Source of the DNA: Chalciporus piperatus
Taxonomy: Eukaryota; Basidiomycota; Agaricomycetes; Boletales; Boletaceae
NCBI GenBank assembly: GCA_038093975.1
Contig: JBBPTG010000064.1
Location: forward strand, 1 to 64,000
Reading direction: 5' to 3'
Length of the DNA stretch: 64,000 nucleotides
The translations under genes were made by a program, and so were the position numbers. Each line of letters opens with the position of its first letter. Positions within the stretch are counted from its first letter, which is position 1. The notes below the pieces were generated by a model. It was not told the DNA's origin and ran no database searches. It saw only the letters and a list, made by a program, of their open reading frames with translations. Shown one piece after another: positions 42,257-53,700 of the stretch.

Positions 42257-43792
42257 ATGTTTTCTCGACCCGCTTTCTCGACCACTCCCTTGTCTTCTCC
42301 GCTCAAGGGTCAAAGTCCTGCTGGTTTCAGGATTCCCGACTACTTGAACCCGAAGCGATGCTTCAACTTGTTCCAAGGACCCAACTTTACCGACGCTCGT
42401 TCTCCCGCTCCCAGCCCCTTCTCTAGCCCAGTCAAAGACACTCATCGTTCCGAGGACGTCTCCCCTCCCACTATACGCCTCGCCGACTTATTTGGAGGAG
42501 TTGGTCTCAGATCTCCCGATCATGGCCAGTCGTCCCCGCTTCCCAGGTTTCGCCCGGATGCGAAACCAAAAATCACCAAACCCGTGGGTCGCCCTCTCGC
42601 TCCGTTGGTGAATCCGCCCCGCAAGACCAAGTATGGTTACAAACAACTTACGCTCAACAGCGACGCCATCCGTTCGTGTGTTCTCCCGCACCATCGTCGC
42701 GCCGTGCGTAACCAGGAGAAACGCGACCGTGTTCGCAAGAGACTTCTCCAACGCCATGAGCGTCTCGCCGCCGAAGCGCGCGCTGACATTCGCCACCTCC
42801 GCAAGGAGGCCGAGACGATTATGAAAGAAGAAGATATGACCGACGAGGATAGGATTTTTATGCAGCAGCTCCAGGAACTTCACCTCGACCAAGTCTTGCA
42901 GCATGACCTCGAGTCGTGTCGCGACCGAATGGTGCGTGCGACAGACGCGTTGGAGGAGAGGCAGCAGGGATTTGTGGTGAGGGATGAAGTTGTGGCGAAG
43001 TTGTGGACTCCTGAGCAGGACCATGCGGCGGAACAGGGGTGGAAGAAGAAGGTGAAAGAGTTTGCGCGGGGCGCACAAGAAAAGGACGCAAGACGTGAAG
43101 CCGCTCGTCGACGCAGGGAGGAGGCAGCAATGCGTGCTGATGATGCCCGTCGTCGGGCTCACGAAAAGGAACAGCGCAGGCTGCGTGAAAAGCAGGAACG
43201 CCTCTTCCGTGAGGAACTAGCTCGCAAGGCCAGGGAGGAGCAGCACAGACTGCAAGCGGCACGACAGCGCCAGTTGCAAGAGGAGATGGGACGTCAGCGC
43301 AGAGATGCTCAAGAACGAGTTCTCCGCGAGGAGCGGGAACGCTTCGCCAAAGCCGAGCAAGAGCGTCAGGCCCGATTGCTCGCAGAACAAGCTCGCCATG
43401 CCGCCCAGCCATCGCCCAACGATGAACAATTTCTCCAGCACTTCGCGCTCTACGAGGCGAAGTGGAACGAGCTTCGTACAAGCGTTTCCCTCCCCCCTAT
43501 CGATGTCTCGGAGATGCCCTGGCCTGTCTTTAGCGTCGTCTCTTCTCCCGACCAGATTACCTATCAAGAAATCAAGGCGTTCGTCTTCCACCCTCTTCGT
43601 CCTGTTTCCGAGGGGAAAACTGCCCGGGACAAGGTCAAGACTGAAGTTTTACGCTTCCACCCCGATAAATTTAACGCTCGCATCGCTCCGAAAATCAATT
43701 CGCCACAGCAGGAAATCGCGCGAGAGATTGCTGGAGCGGTGGCAAGGATTCTTACGAAGCTTATGACCGAAGAGATAGAGAAAGAGAACTAA
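42257..43792 (+). CDS. Coiled-coil protein with C-terminal HPD block (HPD-tail protein 1)
   Basis: A single exon of 511 residues. The N-terminal 150 residues are Pro/Ser/Arg-rich. Residues about 150-395 are a long charged coiled coil full of EERER and RRREEA heptads. The C-terminus is a globular block: KWNELRT, EMPWPVFSV, then VLRFHPDKFNARIAPK and GAVARILTKL, ending 45 residues after the Phe before HPD. The helix-HPD-helix arrangement resembles a minimal J-domain tail or the HPD segment of NFKBIL1-like proteins, but I cannot assign it. The same block ends the gene at 50771-54421. If J-like, it would contact Hsp70; this is inference. Confidence 0.75.
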   Translation: MFSRPAFSTTPLSSPLKGQSPAGFRIPDYLNPKRCFNLFQGPNFTDARSPAPSPFSSPVKDTHRSEDVSPPTIRLADLFGGVGLRSPDHGQSSPLPRFRPDAKPKITKPVGRPLAPLVNPPRKTKYGYKQLTLNSDAIRSCVLPHHRRAVRNQEKRDRVRKRLLQRHERLAAEARADIRHLRKEAETIMKEEDMTDEDRIFMQQLQELHLDQVLQHDLESCRDRMVRATDALEERQQGFVVRDEVVAKLWTPEQDHAAEQGWKKKVKEFARGAQEKDARREAARRRREEAAMRADDARRRAHEKEQRRLREKQERLFREELARKAREEQHRLQAARQRQLQEEMGRQRRDAQERVLREERERFAKAEQERQARLLAEQARHAAQPSPNDEQFLQHFALYEAKWNELRTSVSLPPIDVSEMPWPVFSVVSSPDQITYQEIKAFVFHPLRPVSEGKTARDKVKTEVLRFHPDKFNARIAPKINSPQQEIAREIAGAVARILTKLMTEEIEKEN

Positions 43793-44864
43793 GCTATGTA
43801 ACCAGTTTATGATTCATGCGTATTGTCTATGTACCTTCAGGGTAGTTGATCTGTCTATGTTTTTCCCAATCTATCTCGCGTCTCCCATTTTTGTCGCCGT
43901 CGGTGTCCATGATCAAAGTGTGATTTGGAAATCTCATCTCCAGCGACGAATACCTACTCCCATTATTGCGGGGGAGAGATACTTAACGTTGTTCGGTTGA
44001 GAACCCAGTGTCCCGGGCCGGAATCCTCCCTTTAGCCTATCTCAAAACCTCGCGGCAATGCATGCAGGCGCAACTTGAAGTCCCCATATTGGAGATGGCA
44101 GAAGAAGGTAAAGATCAGGAACAAAGTTTGCACTTGTCCATAATGAACACACTGGGTCACCCCTTGCCATCGCCACTACACGAGGCTAGCGTTCATCGGG
44201 ACCAAACGAAAACTTTAAGGGTCCTTCCACATCACCGACGAAACTTTGTTTCACAACTCGAATGCCGTCGCATTTGCGGCCAGAGAGCCCTGAGCAAAAT
44301 TGGGGTCAAAAAACGATATCATTCGCCTAACCCCCATTTGTCGTGTGCTCAATGAACGGAAGGTGACATCAAAATCAATCGCCGTCCCCACGTGTTTTCC
44401 ATTATGGACAAGTTTTGCGTCCCATAAGCTCGAGGGGAACTTGTCACTTTTTAATATATATATCAAAAAACGTGCTCTCAGATTCCTATGGAAAAGATCG
44501 ATACCGAAACTCGTTTTAAGCGCGACTTTGAGAGGAAACGGGATTGTGCATTGTCAATATTGCCCATCCCCCACTGCCCTCCCCGCGGACGATTCACATC
44601 GCTCTCACAATTGAGCATTATGAACATATGACATTGCAAACGTGACGACAGCAAATTACACCTCTCGATATCAAAGACAGGATTAGGAATATCCGAGTAA
44701 GTTACTCGTGCTGAACCTGCAGGTGCTCGTGAAGAAAATACAATGTACAGATTGTACGGTTAAAAAAAAGCAAAGACATCATGAAAGCGAGTTATCGACA
44801 CAGACAAAAACCAGAACCAGCGAAAAGAAAAGAGACAGAGAAACGGAAAGAAAATAAAGAAAGA
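43793..44864. other. Intergenic between convergent genes
   Basis: 1.07 kb between the stops of two convergent genes. There are A-rich stretches near 44760. No gene or element recognised. Confidence 0.5.
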
Positions 44865-47800
44865 TCAAAAGACTCTAGTGGAACCTGAACTTTGCCCGAC
44901 TCTCGAAGCCGGGGACAACCAACTCTCCATCTTGGGCCACTGTCCACCGGAAAACGCGGCTCTATCGAAGACCGAAGTCTGCTGCGCGCGATTCCCAGTA
45001 TCACCATCGACTTGGGTCGACTTCTTCTTCCCCTTGCCCTGCTCCCAAAGACTTGTGCCATGTTGTGCGTTACCAGAAGGCACGGCTTGCGGCTTGTCCG
45101 GTACGCCCAAGGATGGCAGATCGTTCCCGTTGATGGCGTACTCGAACCACATACTGCCAGCCAGCTCATCCTCTACCCCCTCCATATCTCCCTCATCATC
45201 ACTGTCATTGCCGACGGTGGGCGTCCATACAGCGTGCTTGCCTGATTCTGCCGGGACCTCGGGTGCTACCTGGGTTTTCTCCTCCGATTGGCCAGCCATG
45301 AAGTTGGCCCAGTAGTTGAGGTTCTCCGGTTTGAACCAGTCGCTCGCATCGGCTTCCTCTTCCTGCTCATCCACCGCTGCCTCCTCCTGTTCAGCATCTC
45401 CGAATTGCAGACCACCAGGCATTCCACTTCCTCCCGGCTCTGACCACTCGTCCTCGGGTTCCGGAACGGGATCCACGCGAACGTACTTGGAGCTGGAGAT
45501 AGCGGCACCACGGCGCGACTCGGGTTGCGGAGTGGCTACTTTCCTGCCTGCCTGCCTGCCACTGACACCGGCACGCGGAGTAGCGGCGATAGGTCCACCC
45601 CATGCAGTCTTGGTGCTAGTGGGGGCCGGGGCAGGCTCGAATTCGCTCTCCTGCTCTTCTGAAACAGTGACTTTCAGTTGAGGCTTCGATGAAGACTTGG
45701 AAATAGTCTGGGCAGCCTTCTTGCCCCGGGCTGAAGGTACAGGAGGCGTAGGAAGAGGAAGATCCGGTTCGCTATCCACGGTGACAGAAGGGGTGGCTTT
45801 AGACTTGCCATTTACAGGACCCCAACCACCTTTCGTCGCCGTGGCAGGTTTCGGGAAAGGCGGAGGTGGAGACACGATAGGATCAGCCTCGGCGTCTGGC
45901 TCCTCAGTGATGGTGACCTTCTTTCCCTTCTTCGAAGCAGGTGCAGTGTTCTTCGTGCTCACGTTACCCCAGGAGGGCGCCTGCGCCGTCATCGAGGGAG
46001 AATCAGAGACCAGCTCTTCTGTCACGGATAAGTTTTGGTTGGCGTGGGATGTAGGTATAGATGCGGACGCTGCTCCCCAACCACTTTTGGCAGCGTTCGC
46101 AGCGGTTCCCCAGAGAGACGGTACGGGAGGCGGCTCTGCATCTATCTCCGACTCTTTGGTAATCATGACTGGTTTCACGGGGAGAGGCTGTGAAACCGGT
46201 TGCCCCTTCTTGCCCTTCTTAGCCTTTATGATGGGAGGGGGCTGGACGGGTTCTGGTACAGGAGAGGGGGAAGGGGAAGGGGGAGCTTCCGCGAAGCTAA
46301 CAGTGATATGGGGAACATCATTCTCCTGCGAGCGAGAGCTGTTACTCTTCTTCAAGATGCTGGGGGGCTGCAGGGTGTTTTTTCCGTTGCTCCCGGGTTG
46401 GCGCTGAGCGGAGAGCATGGCAGCAGCGTCGGCAAACAACGCTTCGTTCGACGAAGCTTGGGCAGGGTTCAACCCTGCACTGCCGACGTTACCTTGATGC
46501 ATCATCGCCATCGCTTTAGCGAACAGCGCCTCATTGGCAGACACGTCGTCCTGCGAGAGCGTGCTGATAGATTTTTTGATGCTAGGCGCCTCAAGCCTCG
46601 AGGATGACGCAGATACGGGTGGAGGGAGAGGGACATTTTCTTTTTGGTGAGTACCGTGTCCTGCTCGCGGTTGAGTTGACGACTTATCAAGCCACGGTTT
46701 CGGTGGATTCTGCTTCGCACGAGGGTCGACGTCAAGATTCTGTGCGGATCGTAGTTGTGCAACATGCGAACGTAGTTCTTCTCGCCGTTTCTCCCGCTCT
46801 TCTGCGCAGAGCCTCTTGCGTTCTTCCTCCTTCTGTTCTCGGAGGCGCATCATGCTCGTCTCGTGCTCCTGAACGGCTCGAGCACGGCTCTCCTTGGTGC
46901 CTTCATCGGCCGTAAGCGTCTCGACCAGCTTAATCTCGATCTGGGCAGCCTCAGCATGGAATTGGTAGATCATCTGAATCCGCAGGCTGATCTTATATTC
47001 TTGGTAGTCCGCTGCCATCTTCGACCTGAGAAGTCCCTCGTCCATGGGATCGGACTCCGCTTCGATGATGACGGGACCGATGTAGCGTTTACCAAGCGAT
47101 TGAGTATCCGCGTTGGTCGGAGGTGAGAATTTGGTGGTTTGATTAGGAGGTGAGTATTGTGGTGAGTATGTTTTGAGGGGCGGAGATGGGAAGGTAGATG
47201 CAGCAGAAGCTTGACGAGACATGTTATCGGTAGCGCGGGGACGAGCACCCAGGGTCTGGGAAACCGCAGCAGAAGCGGAAGATATAGGAGGCTTGGCGGG
47301 TTGTACCTGCGGCTGTTGAGTGATGATTCCAGCTTCCGAAGCCCAGTTCTGGAAACTGAAAGTGCCACCGACGCTGGCGCTGGCAAGGTCGGCCGAGCGA
47401 CCCCCAACAGATGGGCCAAGCGTTGCGAGGTTATCCTGACAATAACAAGCGTTTCAGATACCGTCAATGGTATGGCAACTGTCGAGAACTTACCATCGTC
47501 AGTGCAGGGAGTTTTTTTGTTGGATGTGGAGGGGTCAAGGTATCGGCGAAGAACGCCGTTGGATTTACAAATTCAAAGTTCCCCCTCGTCGGTGAAGGAG
47601 GGATAGGCAGTCTAGATGTGGCGGGGAGTGGATGAGAGGGGTGACCTCTATGTTGAGGTTCTTCAACGACGTTCTCTTCTTCCTCGATAGAGGAAGGCTC
47701 GCCAGAGACGTCGTCATCGTCCTCGATGTTTTCGATATCTTCGCCGAAGAAACCAACGAACACACTCAAGACAGCCTGCTGTTCTTCCCCGGTCATATCG

Positions 47801-48231
47801 TCCCATTGGTCTTCACGCAATTGAGCAACTTCGAGGCGGCGCTCCCACTCAGCGCGGGCGGGCTGTGAGAGTTCCTCAGCTATCCAGTCGAGACTCTCGT
47901 ACAACTCCATTTCGCGACGTTTTTGCGTCACCTGGGCGGTCCCGAGATACTTGTATTTAACGAGTAAATCCTTTTCAAGTTTTTCCATCCGTTTTTTCTG
48001 CTGCGGTTTGTACCACCCATCGCAGAATCTAACCCATTCTTTTCTAACCTTGGAGGATAGAGACCCGATAGGTGGCGGGGGAGGTGGTGGGATGGGTGCG
48101 GGTGCTGGAGCTGGAGCTGGAGCTGGTTTCGTCGAAGAAATTGGTTTGGGTGGTGGAGGGGCGGGGGCAGGTGGAGCTGCCTTTGCGGCAGGCGTAGCCG
48201 CCTTAGCTGGAGTTCTGCGTTTTGGAGGCAT
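44865..48231 (-). CDS. Large protein with tandem acidic-proline-WG modules
   Basis: Two exons (minus): 48231-47494 and 47435-44865; 1102 residues. The start is the ATG giving MPPKRRTPAK. An Ala/Pro-rich N-terminus precedes a helical domain (KVRKEWVRFCDGWYKP, LDWIAEELSQPARAEWERR), unknown to me, then a coiled coil (EERKRLCAEEREKRREELR). Residues about 620-870 are built from six repeats of roughly 40 residues, each with a VT(I/V)xEE start, an acidic then Pro-rich part and often an end WG: SLWG, SGWGAA, PSWGNV, GGWGPV, TAWGGP. Repeated GW/WG in disordered acidic sequence is how Argonaute-hook proteins look. The 58-base intron joins KKLPALTM to DNLATLGP in phase. Confidence 0.7.
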
Positions 48232-50770
48232 TGAGAGAACAGTTGGATGGTGTAGGGTAAGAGAAATATATGACGCCACAAGCGGAGGAGGAAGAGCTGA
48301 AGATGAGAGTGGAAATCACGGTACGATTGCTGACTCGTTGCATCGGGTCGCGTGCTGAATCCTTGGTAGAGTTCCCAAAAACGACGTTATCAGGTGCACG
48401 ATCGGTCCATGATAGGAAGTGATGCTGTATAGTCGAATGAACAATTAGGGACAGTTTTTTGATTGTGAAAAAAGTGCGTCAATCAAGGTTCTTTCAGGTG
48501 GACGCGTTGTGCATGACGAAGAATGAGATGTTGGTGGTGAAAGAGGATTGCAATAAAGACATACCGGAAATTTTGAAAGTGGGTTTCGAATGGTTAAGCG
48601 TGCGGCGATAAGGAATCGAAACAGTAATAAGTGTGAAAGAACTTACGATGATGAAGAGGATCTGAGTTTTTGCAGGTACAAACGAGGCATGGCAGCAAGA
48701 CAGCGAATGTTCTCTTCAGCTGCCATCACCTGATCTGCCTCACGTTTGCCTCGAGGCAGACCGTTTCGGACGACCCGCACCTCCACCGCCGTAATCATGT
48801 GCCTGGTCTGTGGGACTATCGGCTCACCGAGCGACGCGAACAGATATCCCGGTTCAGAGAGATGCCCTCAAAGATCGGTGACGCTGCGCTCGATACGTAG
48901 CAGTGGACACAAACCATTACATGGTACGATGACTTGTAGTGACGCACAGCGGAGGTATATCGCCAGCGCGGAATTAGATGGCACTTTGGGGAAATCAGGA
49001 TCGTGAATCCTCATCACAAGAAAAGTAACTGCCGCCCAGCTTTGAAGGCCTCGGCGGCAGGGTCCACTTTCTCATCCAGAAATATATGTATATTGCCAAG
49101 TGTGCCCTGGCAGAAACGAGAAAACGTGGATGGCGCAAGGCCTAAAAAAGGCTCCTGAGTCCTGACAGCCAGCTTTGAAATCGAGGGCTTGCGTAGATGA
49201 GTAACATTCCGAAGAACAGCCCGTGCGGCGTGGGGTCATATATTTATCGGCCGTCGTAAAACCCACTTTCATTTGAAGATAGAACTGGTGCAAGACCCTG
49301 TGATACATCGCAGCAATGCACACTGGGCTGTCCAAGAACGTTCTCTCGGCTCTTATAGCAAAACCTGTCATGCCATATTGCCGAGGAAGTTGCGCGTCAT
49401 AGATGCTTGGGCACTCTTGAAATCTTTGGTGGTCACATAGGAGACTTTGTAACACGTTAACTGTGATGAACTTCACAGTCAGGCTAGGAGTTTACGCCTG
49501 ATGCGGCGAGGCAGAGCATTAATCAACGCGGAATCTGCCAGCCTGAAGAATGTCATAGCGATGTCCTCGGAGCATAGTGCAAAAGTCGTACCTTTTCGTC
49601 GTTCTGGGCCTAGTGCGAAACGTGATGCACTGCAGCGGTGAAAGATGGCCCTCTTGGAGCTGAACGTTGAATGCGACTCTTGTGGAAATTTGGGATGGAT
49701 TGTGCCAGGTTGACCGCTTGAATGGGTAGCGCACTTGGTGTTCGTACAGCATGACTAGTCTGGTCACCAGACTACAGCATTTGCCAGAGGGGATGATCTG
49801 ACCGGTGGCGAGGTGTAACCTGACCAAAGACATGCAATCATCAAGATGGCTCTTGAAGCTTGAAGCTTGAGCAAGTCAACGGCTGTTAGTAAAGATGTGC
49901 CCCTCGTCGCTACGAGGCCGATTATCGAGCCAGCAAATCCGAGTTGGCAGTATCCCTCCTTGCCTCCGAGTCGGCGGGCCCTGGCCAACATTGGACCCAC
50001 GAATCAGATAATATCGAGTCTGGAGCCCATTAACCCCGTAAGCAGGCTAGAGAAAAATGCTAAGATTATTGTAATATTAGGCAAGTCTTCTCGGCGCCTT
50101 CAAGTTGGAGAGAAGTGGCTAATTAGGTCGAGCTCAAGTCGGTTGCCATTGGTTCGCCGAGGGGCGCGCGAGTCCATCACCAGGGTTCGTGTAGTAACTA
50201 GCGAGGGGAGCGTCTGATACTGAATCTCTAGTATCTACCACTTGAACCATAGACAAAAGGTAAGTAGTGCACGTCAAAAGCTCGTGACGAATTATCGAAC
50301 GGTCTCAGTTCGACAATCAGAGCTCGGCTCATGCGTACTAGCCGTGTCTCAAGGTCTTGATCTACCCTCCCGATCTCGACATACTACGCAGTCATACACT
50401 CGATCCATCCTCACTGCCATCCATCCCCCGCGAATGCGCGTTATCTAGCAACGTGAGTGAGTGCGTCATCTCCGTTCTTCGTCTGCATCGAGTAACCCGC
50501 TCAAGGCAAACGGCGGTCGAGAAACTTCTCTGACGCGTGTTCTGACACGAGGCAACCATTCCATCACAGGCTCTGTTCTCGCTCCCATCCCTCCACCTCA
50601 CCCAAGTCCTCTAACCGAACCACGAGATCAATCTCTCCGTACTCGTACACTCGATCGCTCTTTCCTCTCGTCGTCTAACAACAACCAAACTATCTCACCT
50701 CACTTCATTCCAAAGGTACTTACCCTGATCTCGCTGTTCAAATCTACGCCCTATTCACGACGTTCGTCAG
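48232..50770. other. Intergenic, 2.5 kb, divergent promoters
   Basis: It lies between two divergent starts. The last 400 bases before 50771 are pyrimidine-rich (CTCTCTCCGTACTCG-like), typical of a fungal 5' leader. ORFs at 49072-49476 and 49519-49833 (minus) have no recognised similarity, and the former starts with GTG. I see no repeat family or RNA gene. Confidence 0.5.
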
Positions 50771-53700
50771 ATGGCAACCTTAATGCATAATGCTTCTCAA
50801 CCATTCAGCGCCCCGCTCCCTCCCGATCTCGAGCCCGACGAAGAATGGAAGCAGACCCTCAAAGTAAGCATCGAGGCCGGCTTACGCTCCATGGTGGACG
50901 AGGCCAAACAGAAGCTTCACGACGAACTTGCAAAGGGAGTCATCGGCCCAGAAGAACGTGAACGCCTCACCGCCGACCACCTTGCGGCACTCAAAAACAT
51001 CCGTCAGCTTGCAGAAGAACAGTTCCGGATCGCACTCGAGCGCGAGAGACAGGAGAGACGGTGGGCGTCCGGTGAGCAGTTGGATCGGGAGTGGTCGGAG
51101 AGCATGAAGAAGGAGCAACAGGCTATCATGGACAGGATAGAAAGGGAGAGGAAGGACAAGGCTCCCGCTCCTTCATTCGCTGGCTCGTCCTCGCAGCCCG
51201 ATCATGCTCACTTCCAATCACATCCGCAACCCCGACATCCGCCTCAACCCCAACCCCAACCACCGCCTCAACCCCGACATCCGCCTCAACCCCAACCCCA
51301 ACCCCGACATCCGTCTCAATCCCAACCCCGACATCCACCTCCACCTCAACCCCAACCACCGCCTCCACCCCGACAGCCCGATGTTATCCCTGGAAGCTCC
51401 ACCTCCACCTCATCATCCATACCCACCACATCCACTCCCAGTCGCAAAGTCGAACGCGAACGAGTCGCCCGAACTCCTAATGTGGCCATCGACTCGGAAC
51501 GTGACACTGGCCCCTACTTCTCTCGACCGATGAATCACGAACGAGACGACTTCCCTGCTTCCCCAGATGAAGTTCCGGTGAGTCGAGCTGCCGCCAAGGT
51601 TCGTGCCGGATCCATCACCTCCTCAATGGGTTCCTACAAGGCTCCATCCATCCTAGAAACGGACAAGTCGTTCCTGGAACGTTCCAAGCCCCCTCCCCTG
51701 TACGACGATCCAGAATTCATGCCCCCAACTCATGCCCGAGGCACAGACAGCTCACGCATGTATGCTCCCCCCCCATCTCGCATACCCACCGATCCTCCTG
51801 ATAGTGTTCGCAGAGAGAGCATTCGTCGTAAGCCAAGCATGACCGCCAGACCCATCGTCCAGGAATTTTGGAAGCCATCGATAACGCCCGAAGAAGACGC
51901 TCAGATGTCGCGCACGTTCACCTTGGCGAGGCGGGGCAGCACCGCGAGCGCAACGTCCTCTTTTAAAGCACCTTCTGTCCTGAGCACGACCTTTATAGAT
52001 CCTCTCGATGCAGTGTCTAGTAACATCGATCGAGAGAAGTCGAGTATCCATTCCGCAGATCAGGAGTGGAGTGGCATGGACCGGGCTCGGGAGAGGGACA
52101 GAGACAGAGAACGTGAACGCGAGGGAAGGGGTTACGGCCACCACCCCGACGATCGCCCGTCGCACAATGGGAACAGGATCGCGATTCTCGAGGAACGTCT
52201 AGGAATCACCAATGCTCCTCTCAATTCTTCGGGTTCCGCAACTCATGCCCGAGGCACAGACAACTCACGCATGTATGCTCCCCCTCCATCTGCCAGCAGA
52301 CCCATAGTGAACAAGAAATCCTCCACTGTCGATGACGCCTTCCCACCACCACAGTCCAGTCCTGGCTCGCGGAACGGGAACGCCCGTTCATCGTTCGAGA
52401 CACGCTGGGAAGCATCCTCGTCACGTTGTCCTCAGACGCCCGAGGACACCTCGCGTAGTTGGCAAGCTTCCCACCTCAAGGGGAGATTTTCCTCACAGGA
52501 CATGCGCCATCATTTTTCACAAGAAGGCAACCATCATGCCAGTCGTCACGTTCATACACATCAGGAGGACTTTGAGGAGGACGGATCGGAAGACGGGTTC
52601 GATAACAGAGGCTGGCAGACTCGAGATTATAACGAAAGGCGAATACAGGATATCGAAGACGGTTTGCGCAAGAGAGAGGATGCGGCGTCTAAGCGCGAGG
52701 AGGAATTGGCGAGGAAGATGGAAGAGATTAGGCGTGAGGAAGAAGCCAGGAAGAAGAGGCTTGAGGAGTCGAAACGCGAGGAAGAGGCCAGGAGGATAGA
52801 TGAAGAGGCCAAGCAGCGGGAGGAGGAGGACGATGCCGAGCGCAAGGAGGCCGAACTGCGGAGAAAAGAGGAGGAAGCCATCCGAAGGGAGAGAATTACT
52901 GCGAAGAAAGCAGAGGAGGCAAGACGGTTAGAGGAAGAGGCGAAGCGGAAGGATGAGGAAGCCAGGAAAAAATCAGAGGAGGCAAGACGGCTGGAAGAAG
53001 AAGCTAAGAGGAAGGGGGCGGAGGTGAGGAAGAAGGAAGAAGAGGCGAAGAAGAAGGAACGAGAGGCTCGACTGATGGAAGAGATGGCTAAGCGGAGAGA
53101 GGAGGAGGCGAAGAAGCTAGAAGAAATGGCTAAGCGGAAAGAGGAAGAGGCGAGGAAGATGGAGGCGGAGGCGAAGAGGAAGGAGGAGGAAGTGAAGAAG
53201 AAAGAGCGAGAGGCCCGCCTGAAAGAAGAAGAGGCTAAGCGTAAGGAAAAGGACGTCAAGTCTCGAGAGATGGAGGCAAGACGTCAAGTGGAAGAAGCTA
53301 GGAGAAAAGAAGAGGAGGCTGCGAGGAAGGAGGAGGAGGTGACGTTCAGGGAGATTGAGGCTAGACGGTTGGAAGAAGAAGCCCGGCGCAAAGAGGATGA
53401 CGCCAAACTGATCGAAGAGGAAGCTCGACGTCGAGAGCAAGAGGCGCTGCGCAGAGGCGAGGAAGCCCGTCTCAAAGAGGAAGATATGCGTCAACGAGCA
53501 GAGGAGTTGGAGAGACTCGAGGAAGATTTCCGACGCCGCGAAGAAGACCTCATCCGCCGCGAGGTCGATATCCGTCGTCGGGAGGATGACAAGCAACAAG
53601 AACAGTTCCGAAAGCGAGAGGGGGAGATCCGTCGCCAGCGAACTGATGAGAAGAAGAAACAGGAGGTATGGGAAAGCTGGCCTCAGGAGGCGTTCGGACG

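Noticed and set aside
49072..49476. 134-residue minus-strand ORF in the 2.5-kb intergenic region
   Set aside because: It starts with GTG, and no splice signals or family features support it.
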